Source: an uncultured Eubacteriales bacterium (GTDB lineage: Bacteria; Bacillota; Clostridia; Christensenellales; CAG-138). Taken from it: a stretch of DNA of 64,000 bases. Positions within the stretch are counted from its first letter, which is position 1. Each line of letters starts with the position of its first letter. Under the pieces are notes generated by a model, which worked only from the letters and a program-made list of their open reading frames with translations, made no database searches and was not told the origin of the DNA. Both the position numbers and the translations under genes were made by a program. This document shows, piece after piece, positions 7,996 through 16,448 of the stretch. The DNA is taken from NCBI GenBank assembly GCA_902765005.1, contig CACWYB010000003.1, positions 310,001 to 374,000 on the forward strand. Reading direction: 5' to 3'.

Positions 7996-10900
7996 CAGGA
8001 TGCCTCCTCAAACTTTGCGGATACGATGCTGCTCACGCCCTTCTCCTCCATGGCCACGCCGTAGAGGGTGTTGCACACCTCCATGCTCCCCTTCCGGTGG
8101 GTGATGAGGATGAACTGGGTCTGCTTCCCGTAGTCCCGGACGAACTCCGCGAACCGGCTCACGTTCGCTTCGTCCAAGCTGGTCTCGATCTCGTCCAGGA
8201 AACAGAAGGCCGGGCTCTTCACCCGCAGCATGGCAAACAGCAGGGCGATGGCCGTGAGCGCCCGCTCGCCGCCGGACATCAGGCTCAACAGCTGCAGCTT
8301 CTTGCCCGGGGGCTGGGCGATGATGTCGATATCGCAGTTGAGCACGTCCTTGGGGTCGCTGAGCCGCAGCTCCGCCTGCCCGCCGCCGAAGAGGGCGGTG
8401 AACACCTTCTTAAACTCCCCCTGCACCCGGTCGAACTCCCCGGCAAACACCTTCTCCATGGTCCGTGTCAGCTTTTCGATGAGGGTGTACAGGTCCTTGG
8501 CCGCGCTCTGCAGATCGGCGTACTGCCGGTTCAAACTCTCAAACCGCTCGGACACCTGGGCATACTCCTCGATGGCATCCAGGTTCACCGTGCCCAGGGC
8601 CCGGATCTGCTCCCGAAGCTTGGCCGCCCGCTGGCTGCTGGACGTGATGGGGATGTCCTCCCGAAGCTGCAGGGCGTTTTCGTAGGTCAGGCCGTAGTTC
8701 TGCCAGATCCTGTCCTGCTGCTGCTCCAGGGCCGTCTGGAGCTTGCCCAGGGCCATCTCCGTCCGGGTCCGGCTGTCCAGCAGCTCCCGGGTGCTGCCCA
8801 AAAGCTCGTCCCGCCGCGCCCGGCGCACCCGCAGCTCCTCCTTCTGGCCGCCGCGCTGGTCGTCCAGCTTCCGCTGCTCCTCCTGGGCTTCCAGGAGCGC
8901 GCCCCGGGCCTCCTCGATGGCCTTCAGCAGTGCCCCATGCTCCCCTTCGGCAGCCTGCTCATCCGCCACGGCCTGCTCCGCCGCCTGCAGCAGCTGCTGC
9001 CGCTTCTCGGCGCAGCGCTCGATCTCATGGGAAAGCCGCTCCCGCTCCGCTTCCCGGGCGGAGGCCTCCTTGACCACGGCGGTGTACCGCAGCCGCAGCT
9101 CGGTGAGGGCTTCGGCCTGTTCGTCCCGTTGCCGGCGCATGGCGTAGAGGGCCTTGGTCTCCTCCATGACCTCCTGGCGGGACACGTTCCCATGCTCCTC
9201 CAGGTCGGTTTGCTCGCTGTTCAACAGGGCCATCCGCTCCCGGATGGAGCGCACGTTCTCCGCGTTGGAGAGCTGCTCCTCCTCCAGCGCCTCCCCCTCG
9301 CCCCGGGCGGTCTCCCGATCCCGGTCGATGATGCTGAGCTTGTCCAGCTGCCGCTCCAGGTCGATATCCTTCTCGTGGAGCTCCGCCACCAGCCCGTCCA
9401 CCTGCACGGCGGCAAGCAGAAGCGCCTGCTTCTTGTTCGCCAGGCTCTCGATGGCGGCCTTGCGGCCCTGCTCCAACTCCTTATATTTTTGTTTCAGCTC
9501 GGCGATCTCCCGCTCCCGGCCCAGGATGCCGAAGTTCCGTTTCTGGGCGCTGCCGCCGGTCATGGCGCCGCCGGGGGTGATCAGATCCCCCTTCAGGGTG
9601 ACGATCTGAAAGGCCCCGCCGGAGCGCTCCTTCAGGCTCACGCCCACGGACAGATCCTCCACCACCACCGTGCGGCCCAAAAGGTATTCCACCGCCTTGT
9701 CCATGCCCTCGTCCCAGTCGATCAGGTCCGAAGCCAGGCCGATGACGCCCTTCTCGTGCAGGTAGTGCCGATCCTTCTCCTTCACCCCGTTTTCGGACAG
9801 CAGGTCCAGAGGCAGGATGGTGCAGCGGCCGAACTCCCGCCGCCGCAGGGTCTCGATGATGAACTTGGCGTCCCGGCCGGTGCGGCTGACCAGGTTCTGC
9901 TGGGCGCCGCCCAGGGCGGTCCCCACGGCCACCTCATACTTTTCGGGCACATGGATGAGCTCCGCCACCACGCCCACGATCTTCTGCCGCAGCTCCACGT
10001 CCTTCTCGGCCAGGTCCATGATGAGCCGGACGCTGTTCTGGTAGCCTTCCCGCTTGCGGGCCATCTCCTCCAGCACATGGAGCCGGGACGACGCGGCGCC
10101 GCTCTCCTGCTCCTTTTGGCGGACCTGCTCCCCCAGCTCCTCCTGCTCCCGGGCCAGCTTTGCCTGGTTCTCCCGGGCCAATCGCAGCTCCTCCCGGGCG
10201 TGATCCCGGGCCTCGATGCAGGCTTCCTTCTCCGTTTCCGCCTGGGCGCGCTCCTCCTCCAGGGCGGCGAGCCGTTGGGCGGCCTTCTCCCGGTCGGCCC
10301 GGATGCCCCCCTCCCGCTCCAGGAGGGATTGCTCCAAAGCGGAGAGCCGGGACAGGCTGCTCTTCTTGTCGGAGAGGCGGTTCAGCTCCTCCATGATCCG
10401 GTTCTTCTTCTCTTCCAGGGCCGCCTCCGCCTGCTCGCAGGCCTCCGTGACGGCGGCCAGGGCGGTGTTCTTCTCCTCGATGGAGGCAAGCAGCCCCTGC
10501 CGCTCCTCATCGGAAAGGGAGCCCATGCTGTCCAGGGTAAGCTGCCGCTCGGCGGCCTCCTTTTGCTGGGCCTCCGCTTCCTGCAGGAGCCGCTCCCGCT
10601 CCTTCTCCAAATTCTCCTTCCGGGCCAGGAGCACCTTCTCCTCGCCCTGCAGGCCTTCCACCCGGGACAGAAGCTCCAAAAGCCGCTTTTGGCCCTGGTC
10701 CAGCTTCTCGTCCAGGGCCCGAATACGATCCTCCAGCTCATGGCTGGCCTCCTGCAGCACCCCGTCCTCCGACTCCATGCCGGAAAGCTTCTCCTGCAGC
10801 TCCTGCAGGGCGGCCTGCTGCTCGGCGATCTTCTGCCGGCTCTTCTCCGTTTCGTGGAGGAACAGGTTCACCTCCAGGCGCTTGAGCTCCTCCCGGGCGC

Positions 10901-11549
10901 TCTGGTAGGCGATGGCCTTCTCCTGCTGCTCCTGCAGGGGCCCGATGCGGCTCTCCAGCTCGTGGAGGATGTCGCCGATGCGCTCCATGTTCTTCTGGGT
11001 GCTCTCCAGCTTCCGCTCCGCCTCGGTCCGCCGGACCCGATAGCGCATGACGCCGGCGGCCTCCTCCAGGGCGTTGCGCCGGTCGGCGGATTTGTTAGAC
11101 AGGATCTCGTCCACCTTGCCCTGGGAGATGATGGAATAGCCGTCCCGGCCGATGCCCGTGTCCCGGAACAGCTCCAAAACGTCCTTGAGCCGGCAGGTCT
11201 TGCCGTTGATGGCGTATTCGCTCTCCCCGTTCCGGTACACCCGGCGGGTGACGGCCACCTCGGCATAGTCCACGGGCAGGGATTTATCCCCGTTGTCGAA
11301 GGTGAGGGACACCTCCGCCATGCCCAGGGGCCGGCGCTTCTGGGTGCCGTTGAAGATCACGTCCTCCATCTTGGCGCCGCGCAGGGCCCGGGCGCTCTGC
11401 TCGCCCAGCACCCAGCGGACGGCGTCGGAAATGTTGCTCTTCCCGCTGCCGTTGGGGCCGATGACGGCGGTGATGCCGGTGCCGAATTGCAGCTCGGTTT
11501 TCTTGGCAAAGGATTTGAACCCCTGCATCTCCAGTTTAGTCAGTCGCAT
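7995..11549 (-). CDS. smc: Chromosome segregation protein SMC
   Basis: The 1184-residue condensin ATPase that compacts and segregates the chromosome with ScpA/ScpB. It has the N-terminal Walker A GPNGSGKS (32-39), long heptad coiled coils (about 165-500 and 670-1020), a hinge around 520-640 with GTALGGAQQNLV, and a C-terminal ABC half with the LSGGE-type signature MSGGERALTAIALLFAM and Walker B FCFLDEIETSLDEANV. Full length for the family. The start ATG overlaps the end of rnc by 14 bases. A 1153-codon open frame on the opposite strand is an antisense shadow of the coiled-coil codons. Confidence 0.96.
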   Translation of the reverse strand: MRLTKLEMQGFKSFAKKTELQFGTGITAVIGPNGSGKSNISDAVRWVLGEQSARALRGAKMEDVIFNGTQKRRPLGMAEVSLTFDNGDKSLPVDYAEVAVTRRVYRNGESEYAINGKTCRLKDVLELFRDTGIGRDGYSIISQGKVDEILSNKSADRRNALEEAAGVMRYRVRRTEAERKLESTQKNMERIGDILHELESRIGPLQEQQEKAIAYQSAREELKRLEVNLFLHETEKSRQKIAEQQAALQELQEKLSGMESEDGVLQEASHELEDRIRALDEKLDQGQKRLLELLSRVEGLQGEEKVLLARKENLEKERERLLQEAEAQQKEAAERQLTLDSMGSLSDEERQGLLASIEEKNTALAAVTEACEQAEAALEEKKNRIMEELNRLSDKKSSLSRLSALEQSLLEREGGIRADREKAAQRLAALEEERAQAETEKEACIEARDHAREELRLARENQAKLAREQEELGEQVRQKEQESGAASSRLHVLEEMARKREGYQNSVRLIMDLAEKDVELRQKIVGVVAELIHVPEKYEVAVGTALGGAQQNLVSRTGRDAKFIIETLRRREFGRCTILPLDLLSENGVKEKDRHYLHEKGVIGLASDLIDWDEGMDKAVEYLLGRTVVVEDLSVGVSLKERSGGAFQIVTLKGDLITPGGAMTGGSAQKRNFGILGREREIAELKQKYKELEQGRKAAIESLANKKQALLLAAVQVDGLVAELHEKDIDLERQLDKLSIIDRDRETARGEGEALEEEQLSNAENVRSIRERMALLNSEQTDLEEHGNVSRQEVMEETKALYAMRRQRDEQAEALTELRLRYTAVVKEASAREAERERLSHEIERCAEKRQQLLQAAEQAVADEQAAEGEHGALLKAIEEARGALLEAQEEQRKLDDQRGGQKEELRVRRARRDELLGSTRELLDSRTRTEMALGKLQTALEQQQDRIWQNYGLTYENALQLREDIPITSSSQRAAKLREQIRALGTVNLDAIEEYAQVSERFESLNRQYADLQSAAKDLYTLIEKLTRTMEKVFAGEFDRVQGEFKKVFTALFGGGQAELRLSDPKDVLNCDIDIIAQPPGKKLQLLSLMSGGERALTAIALLFAMLRVKSPAFCFLDEIETSLDEANVSRFAEFVRDYGKQTQFILITHRKGSMEVCNTLYGVAMEEKGVSSIVSAKFEEAS

Positions 11550-12234
11550 GATTTGTGAATCTCTCTATGGCCATTTGGGCCGCGGCCTGGCCGGCCGCCT
11601 GCTTGGAGGGGCCGGAGCCAACGCCCCATTCTTCCCCGTCCACCAGCACCCGCATGGTGAATTCCTTTTTATGGTCCGGGCCGGACGCGCTCACCAGCTC
11701 GTAGCGGATGGCGCGGCCCTTGTGATCCTGATGGATGAGCTCCTGAAAGGCGGTCTTGCTGTCCTTGGTGGAGGTGCGGTTCGGCTCGTTTTCGGCGCAG
11801 AGCACATACCCGTCCACCAGCCTCTGGGCTTCGGCCAGGCCCCCGTCCAGATACACGGCCGCCAGCACCGCCTCGAAGGCGTCGGAGAGGATGGAGTTCT
11901 TCTCCCGGCCGCCGCAGAGCTCCTCCCCCCGGCCCAGGAGCAAAAACCGGCCCAGCTCCAGCTTCCGGGCGGCGTCGGACAGGGCCCCCTCGCAGACCAG
12001 GGCGGACCTGAGGCGGGTCAAAGCCCCCTCCCGCATGCTGGGGTGGGCGTCAAACAGATGCCGGGACACCAGGTGCTCCAGCACCGCGTCCCCCAGGTAT
12101 TCCAGGCGCTCGTTGTCCGCCCCCATGCGGTGCTGCTCCACCGCGTAGGAGGAGTGGGTCAGGGCGCGCAACAGCAGGCTCTCGTCCGAAAAACGATAGC
12201 CCAGCCTGTCCATACATTCGCGTATATCCGCCAT
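11536..12234 (-). CDS. rnc: Ribonuclease III
   Basis: Double-strand-specific endonuclease that processes rRNA precursors and structured mRNAs. The 232-residue protein has the RNase III signature NERLEYLGDAVLEHLV (from about residue 41), the second catalytic acidic patch DAFEAVLAAVYLDGG, and a C-terminal dsRNA-binding domain (about 160-228) ending KQAAGQAAAQMAIERF. The order acpP-rnc-smc-ftsY is conserved in Firmicutes. It has its own AGGAGC site after the terminator that follows acpP. Confidence 0.95.
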   Translation of the reverse strand: MADIRECMDRLGYRFSDESLLLRALTHSSYAVEQHRMGADNERLEYLGDAVLEHLVSRHLFDAHPSMREGALTRLRSALVCEGALSDAARKLELGRFLLLGRGEELCGGREKNSILSDAFEAVLAAVYLDGGLAEAQRLVDGYVLCAENEPNRTSTKDSKTAFQELIHQDHKGRAIRYELVSASGPDHKKEFTMRVLVDGEEWGVGSGPSKQAAGQAAAQMAIERFTNHATD

Positions 12235-12248
12235 GAAGCTTGCTCCTA

Positions 12249-12279
12249 TAAAAAGGCCCGCATCCCATTCGGTGCGGGC
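12249..12279 (-). terminator. Terminator between acpP and rnc
   Basis: Minus-strand stem GCCCGCA/TGCGGGC followed by CTTTTTA. It lies between acpP and rnc, so part of the transcripts from the strong acpP promoter probably stop here, giving more acpP than rnc-smc-ftsY mRNA. Confidence 0.8.
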
Positions 12280-12312
12280 TGACCCATTCTCTTACGAAAG
12301 GGTATGTTCAGT

Positions 12313-12534
12313 TTACTTGGCGAGATAGCCCACAATATCGCCCACCGTCTTGATGTTGGGCAACACCTCATCCGGGATCTCCACATCGAATTCCTGCTCC
12401 ATATCCATGACCAGCTCCACGATGTCCAGAGAGTCCGCATGCAGGTCGTCGATCAGGCTGCTGGCAGGGGTGATGGTCTCGGGGTCGATGTCCAGCTGCT
12501 TGGCGATGATCGCGCGTACCTTCTCAAAATCCAT
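12313..12534 (-). CDS. acpP: Acyl carrier protein
   Basis: The 73-residue acidic carrier of acyl chains in fatty-acid synthesis. The phosphopantetheine attachment serine is in [12 protein letters not shown], followed by [14 protein letters not shown]. The open frame runs 21 codons further upstream, but ATG 12534 has AGGAGG 8 bases before it and gives the normal ACP length. It stands alone behind its own promoter, upstream of rnc-smc-ftsY; fabD and fabG, often adjacent, are absent here. Confidence 0.95.
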   Translation of the reverse strand: MDFEKVRAIIAKQLDIDPETITPASSLIDDLHADSLDIVELVMDMEQEFDVEIPDEVLPNIKTVGDIVGYLAK

Positions 12535-12585
12535 GATTGATTCCTCCTGTAGAAAATGCGTGTTTACCGAAAATTTACCTTGATA

Positions 12586-12614
12586 ATTGTAAAACAAGGG
12601 CCGCGATATGTCAA
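12586..12614 (-). promoter_or_regulatory. acpP promoter
   Basis: TTGACA-N17-TACAAT on the minus strand, near consensus, ending about 50 bases upstream of the acpP ATG. Confidence 0.8.
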
Positions 12615-12633
12615 CCTGTTTTTTCCGAAGGGG

Positions 12634-13641
12634 TCAGCCCTCCTGCTCCTGAACGGCCTGGGCGATCTTCTCGGTGACGCCGCCCTTGACCAGCTTCTGG
12701 GCCTGGCGGATGGCGTTGAAGAAGGACTTGGCATTGGAGCTGCCGTGGGCCTTGATCACGCCCCCGTTCACCCCCAGCAGCGGCGCGCCGCCCACCTCGG
12801 TGTAGTCCATCTTCTTCTTCAGGGCGGCGAAGGCGGGCTTGGCGATGGCCCCGCCGACGGTGCCCCTAAAGGACCCCATGAGCTCGGTTTTGAGCAGGGA
12901 GGTGATGGCCTTGGCCGCCCCCTCGGTGCTCTTTAGGAGCACGTTGCCGGCGAAGCCGTCGGTGACCACGGCGTCAAAATCCCCGCTCATGAGCTCCCTG
13001 GCCTCGCAGTTGCCCCCGAAGCGGATGCCGGGCAGCTCCTGCAAGAGAGGATAGGTCTCCTTGGTGAGCTCGTTCCCCTTCTCCGCCTCCTCGCCGTTGT
13101 TCAACAGGCCGATGACGGGTTCCTGCACCCCCTCCACCAGCTCCATATAGGCGCTGCCCATCTGGGCAAACTGCACCAGGTACGCGCTCTTGCAGTCCAC
13201 GTTGGCCCCGGCGTCGATGATCATGGTGTGGCCCCCCTGGATGTTGGGGATAAGAGGCGCCAGCGCCGGCCGCTGGACCCCTTTGATCCGGCGGATGATG
13301 AGGGTGCCGCAGGAGAGGACCGCCCCGGTGCTGCCGGCGCTGAGGAAGCAGTCCGCTTCCCCGTCGGCCACGGCCTTGGCGGCCAGGACCATGGAGGCAT
13401 CCTTCTTCCGCCGGACCGCCGTCGCGGGGGCCTCCTCGCAGGAGATCACCTCGCTGGCGGGCTTGATGACAAGTCGATCCGCCGGATAGGGTTTGTCCTG
13501 CAGGCAGGCCTTCAGCTGCCCCTCGTCGCCGAACAGCCAGATGGTCAAATCCTGGCCGAGAGAAGTAAGGGCCATCAACGCCCCGTCCACCACCGCCTGG
13601 GGGGCGTTGTCGCCGCCCATGGCGTCTATCGCTAAGATCAT
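12634..13641 (-). CDS. plsX: Phosphate acyltransferase PlsX
   Basis: Converts acyl-ACP to acyl-phosphate for phospholipid synthesis by the PlsX/PlsY route. The 335-residue protein starts MILAIDAMGGDNAP, the invariant PlsX N-terminus, and carries SAGSTGAVLS, DAGANVDCK and the C-terminal GVNGGVIKAHGSS. The frame is open 21 codons further up, but the AAGGAG site and the conserved start point to ATG 13641. Located next to acpP, its substrate carrier. Confidence 0.95.
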   Translation of the reverse strand: MILAIDAMGGDNAPQAVVDGALMALTSLGQDLTIWLFGDEGQLKACLQDKPYPADRLVIKPASEVISCEEAPATAVRRKKDASMVLAAKAVADGEADCFLSAGSTGAVLSCGTLIIRRIKGVQRPALAPLIPNIQGGHTMIIDAGANVDCKSAYLVQFAQMGSAYMELVEGVQEPVIGLLNNGEEAEKGNELTKETYPLLQELPGIRFGGNCEARELMSGDFDAVVTDGFAGNVLLKSTEGAAKAITSLLKTELMGSFRGTVGGAIAKPAFAALKKKMDYTEVGGAPLLGVNGGVIKAHGSSNAKSFFNAIRQAQKLVKGGVTEKIAQAVQEQEG

Positions 13642-13671
13642 GTTGCGCTCCTTTGTCGAAAGAATGTACAT

Positions 13672-13700
13672 AGTATACATGGATTCGGCGCGGATTTCAA
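13672..13700 (-). promoter_or_regulatory. plsX promoter
   Basis: TTGAAA-N17-TATACT on the minus strand, about 30 bases upstream of the plsX ATG. No clear FapR-type palindrome was seen. Confidence 0.75.
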
Positions 13701-13728
13701 CCAAAAATCCAAGGGAGCGCGCCCGGGT

Positions 13729-14136
13729 CTACTTTTGCTTTTTCGCCTCCCCCACAAGCAGGCGCACCATGCCCCCGGCCATGCCCGTGGCGATGCAGAT
13801 GACAAAATCCCCCAAGATGGCCCAGGTGAGGGGCATCTCCCCCAGCAGCAGCCCCAGCAGCAGCACCATGATCCCCTCGAACAGCGCCCCGCCCAGGGCC
13901 CCCGCCAGGGCACCCCGCTCCCCGGCCTGCTTGGCGGCGCAGAAGCCGGCCAGGCAGGGGCAGACCACCTTGATGACCCCGTTCACCGGGCCGATGGCGC
14001 CCTCCCCCGCCTTGTCCGCATAGAGAAGGAGGGCCAGCAGCCCCATGACGGCCGCGGCCGCCCCCACGCCTATCAGGGCGCCCCACGCCAGCTGCCAGGT
14101 AAAAAGTCCCCTTGTCCGCCTTGTCCGCTTTCTCAT
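13729..14136 (-). CDS. TIGR04086-like small membrane protein
   Basis: A 135-residue membrane protein with about four hydrophobic helices and a very basic start (MRKRTRRTRG). Small glycines and alanines dominate the helices, e.g. GALIGVGAAAAVMGLLALLLYADK. The TIGR04086/YrzE family is commonly encoded next to yajC, as here. Function is unknown. ATG 14136 follows an AGGAGG site; the frame continues upstream without an RBS. Separated from yajC by a terminator. Confidence 0.75.
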   Translation of the reverse strand: MRKRTRRTRGLFTWQLAWGALIGVGAAAAVMGLLALLLYADKAGEGAIGPVNGVIKVVCPCLAGFCAAKQAGERGALAGALGGALFEGIMVLLLGLLLGEMPLTWAILGDFVICIATGMAGGMVRLLVGEAKKQK

Positions 14137-14190
14137 ATCCGCCTCCTGTGCTTTGATAAAAAAGCCTATGCGCTTTGCCGGGCGAAAATG

Positions 14191-14217
14191 AAAAAAGCCG
14201 GGCAAGGCCGGCTTTTT
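14191..14217 (-). terminator. Terminator after yajC
   Basis: AGCCGG/CCGGCT stem flanked by A- and T-runs, so it can act on both strands; on minus it follows yajC. Confidence 0.75.
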
Positions 14218-14239
14218 GTCAGAGTTCTTTTTTGTGCGC

Positions 14240-14596
14240 TTATTCCACCACGGACTCGTTCATGGTGTTCTCCGCGCCCCGCTCCTCGATCTGGGAGATG
14301 GCGCCCCGGGCGAAGACCAGATGGATCTTGTCGGGACCGACCTGGATGACCACATAGTCGTCCTTCACGGAGGTGATGGTGCCATAGATGCCGCCGATGG
14401 TGCGGACCCGGTCGCCGGGCTTGAGCGCGGCCAGCATCTCCTTCACCTTCTTATCCCGCTTGCGCTGGGGGATGATCATGACGGCCATGAGGACCACCAT
14501 GATGAGGATGAGAGGCAGCGTGGACATGAGGGACGCAGCGGTTCCCTCGGCAACGGCGGCCACAACGGGGCCCATGAAAAGATGCAGCATGTACAT
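14240..14596 (-). CDS. yajC: Preprotein translocase subunit YajC
   Basis: Accessory subunit of the Sec translocase. The 118-residue protein has one transmembrane helix (about 24-44, LPLILIMVVLMAVMIIPQRK) followed by the typical cytoplasmic GDRVRTIGGIYGTITSVKDDYVVIQV segment. Upstream of the helix there is a longer extracytoplasmic stretch than usual. ATG 14596 has an AAAGGA site; a second in-frame ATG two codons later is possible. secD/secF are not in the window. Confidence 0.93.
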   Translation of the reverse strand: MYMLHLFMGPVVAAVAEGTAASLMSTLPLILIMVVLMAVMIIPQRKRDKKVKEMLAALKPGDRVRTIGGIYGTITSVKDDYVVIQVGPDKIHLVFARGAISQIEERGAENTMNESVVE

Positions 14597-14623
14597 TGTG
14601 TTCCTTTCCGAATTTCAACTTTG

Positions 14624-14652
14624 ATTTTACGACATATTCCCGCCCGCGTCAA
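14624..14652 (-). promoter_or_regulatory. yajC promoter
   Basis: TTGACG-N17-TAAAAT on the minus strand. Its -35 overlaps the U-tract of the preceding terminator. Confidence 0.7.
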
Positions 14653-14697
14653 GAGAGAAAAGAGCCCCTCGCGCCCGCAAAACGGGACGCGAAGGGC
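14651..14697 (-). terminator. Terminator of the hisS-aspS-trxA-nifS-small ORF transcript
   Basis: Minus-strand GC-rich stem (GCCCTTCGCGTCCCG paired with CGGGCGCGAGGGGC) followed by TCTTTTCTCTC, seven bases after the stop of the small membrane protein. Confidence 0.85.
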
Positions 14698-14703
14698 CTG
14701 GGC

Positions 14704-14856
14704 TCATTTGAGCAGGGAGCTGTGGGACAGGCGCCGGGCGGCCCGCTTGCCGTCCCGCTTCATGCGCCGCCACACGTCCGGGTAGAGGGCGTTGACCGCC
14801 GTGACGGCCAGGGCCATGCCCCCGAACATGCCCAATCCGATTCCCGCTGTTTTCAT
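14704..14856 (-). CDS. Small membrane protein, about 50 aa
   Basis: Residues about 3-21 form one hydrophobic helix (TAGIGLGMFGGMALAVTAV), followed by a strongly basic tail with RRMKRDGKRAARR. Resembles the short helix-plus-basic-tail proteins common in Clostridia; no function known. The frame is open to 14931. ATG 14856 is preferred because hydrophobicity begins at once and GGAAAGGCGG precedes it; ATG at about 14904 is an alternative. It lies just before the terminator, as the last gene of the hisS transcript. Confidence 0.55.
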   Translation of the reverse strand: MKTAGIGLGMFGGMALAVTAVNALYPDVWRRMKRDGKRAARRLSHSSLLK

Positions 14857-14947
14857 ATCGTGCACCGCCTTTCCTTCGCAAGTGGAGGGCTTGCCTCCTT
14901 TCATAGTATCCATGAAAGGCGGGAGAATCATGCTGACAATTTTTGTT

Positions 14948-16090
14948 TTATTGCCGCAGGCGGCGGACCGCGTCGCACAGGATCAGCAGGGCCCGCTCCG
15001 CCTCCGCCTCCCCCGTGTACCGGCCCAGGGACAGGCGCAGGGGGGCCTGCCTTTCGCCCGTGAGCAGGCCCATGGCCCCCAGCACGTGGCTGGGCTCGTT
15101 GGACCCGGCGGTGCAGGCGGACCCGGCGGAGGCGGCCAGGCCGTGCATATCCAGGATGGCCAAAAGCTCGTCGGCGGACAGGTTTTCAAACAGGAAGCTG
15201 ACGATGCCCGGCAGCCGCCGCTGGGGATGGCCTGTGAGCCGGACCCCCGGCAGGGCGGACAGGACGCCTAAGATCAGCCTTTGGGAGAGGGCCCAAAGCC
15301 GCTCCTGCTCCTCCGCCAAGGCCTCCGTCTGCTCCAAGAGGGCCTCCGCCAGGCCCACGGCCCCGGCCACGTTCTCCGTGCCGGCCCGGCGGCGCTTCTC
15401 CTGCTCCCCGCCGGTGATGAAGGGGGCCACGGCCGCGCCCTTTCGGATATAGACCGCCCCCACGCCCCGGGGACCGTGAAACTTATGGGCGGACAGGGTA
15501 ACAAGATCCGCCTGCATCTCCCCCACGTCCAGGGGCAGATGGCCCGCCGCCTGGACCGCGTCCGTGTGAAAGAGGACGCCCCGCGCCCGGCAGAGGCTGC
15601 CGATTTCGGCCACAGGCTCAAGGGTGCCCACCTCGTTGTTGGCGGTCATGACGCTGACAAGGATCGTGTCCGGGCGGATGGCCTCCCCGAGGGCCGTTAG
15701 GTCAACGATGCCGTATTCGTCCACGGGCAGGAGGGAAAGCTCGATCTCGCCCCGGTTTTCCAGGTCCAGCAGGGTGTTCAGCACCGAGGGATGCTCTACG
15801 GGGGAGGCGATCACATGGCGGCCCTTCTCCCGGTTTGCCCAAACCGCCCCCCGCAAAAGATGGTTGTTCCCTTCGCTGCCGCCGCTGGTGAACACGATCT
15901 CGCTCTCAGAAGCCCCCAAACACCGGGCCACCTGGGCCCTGGCCCCTTCCAGGGCCTTGCGGCTCTCCCGGGCATAGCTGTGCAGGGAGGAGGGATTCCC
16001 CTGCTCCCCCTCCCAAAAAGGCAACATAGCCGCCAGCGCCCGGCGGGAGAGCCGGGTGGTGGCGGCGTTATCCAGATAGATTCGGTCCAT
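14948..16090 (-). CDS. Cysteine desulfurase, NifS/IscS type (paralogue 1)
   Basis: PLP enzyme that releases sulfur from cysteine as an enzyme persulfide. The 380-residue protein begins MDRIYLDNAATTRL; the PLP lysine is in LSAHKFHGPRG, and the sulfur-carrying cysteine is in SAGSACTAGSNEPSHVL, the usual IscS/NifS loop. No iscU, mnmA or thiI is adjacent; its neighbours are trxA (8 bp gap) and aspS. The acceptor is therefore unknown; Fe-S assembly or tRNA thiolation are both possible. A second paralogue in the window (45052-46197) pairs with thiI. Confidence 0.9.
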   Translation of the reverse strand: MDRIYLDNAATTRLSRRALAAMLPFWEGEQGNPSSLHSYARESRKALEGARAQVARCLGASESEIVFTSGGSEGNNHLLRGAVWANREKGRHVIASPVEHPSVLNTLLDLENRGEIELSLLPVDEYGIVDLTALGEAIRPDTILVSVMTANNEVGTLEPVAEIGSLCRARGVLFHTDAVQAAGHLPLDVGEMQADLVTLSAHKFHGPRGVGAVYIRKGAAVAPFITGGEQEKRRRAGTENVAGAVGLAEALLEQTEALAEEQERLWALSQRLILGVLSALPGVRLTGHPQRRLPGIVSFLFENLSADELLAILDMHGLAASAGSACTAGSNEPSHVLGAMGLLTGERQAPLRLSLGRYTGEAEAERALLILCDAVRRLRQ

Positions 16091-16098
16091 CGCCCCGC

Positions 16099-16428
16099 TT
16101 AGAGCGCCTTGTTCAGCATCTGCTCCAGGGCGGCCTTGGGCCGGGCGCCGATGGCCTTGTCCACCGCCTCGCCCTGCTTGAAGACCATGAGGGTGGGGAT
16201 GTTCATGATGCGGTACCGCTGGGCCAGGGAACCCATCTCATCCACGTCCACCTTGGCCACGACGACTTTGCCCTCGTACTGGTTGGCGATCTCCTCCACG
16301 ATGGGGGCGACCATGCGGCAGGGGCCGCACCAGGTAGCCCAAAAGTCCACCAAAACGGGGGTCTCGCCGGCGATGAGCTTGTCGAAGGCTTCCTCGGAGC
16401 CGATGTGGATCACGTTCTCGTTTGCCAT
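16099..16428 (-). CDS. trxA: Thioredoxin
   Basis: A 109-residue single-domain thioredoxin with the active site WATWCGPCRMVAP, the cis-proline segment MNIPTLMVF and no signal peptide, so cytosolic. It reduces protein disulfides with thioredoxin reductase, which is not in the window. It sits 20 bp after aspS and 8 bp before a cysteine desulfurase, whose persulfide it could reduce. Confidence 0.95.
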   Translation of the reverse strand: MANENVIHIGSEEAFDKLIAGETPVLVDFWATWCGPCRMVAPIVEEIANQYEGKVVVAKVDVDEMGSLAQRYRIMNIPTLMVFKQGEAVDKAIGARPKAALEQMLNKAL

Positions 16429-16448
16429 AGTTTTGTCTCCTTTTCTGT

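Noticed and set aside
8097-11558. 1153-codon open frame on the plus strand opposite smc
   Set aside because: It mirrors the GC-rich coiled-coil codons of smc; composition is Leu/Pro/Gly/His-rich without any domain, and smc is unquestionable.
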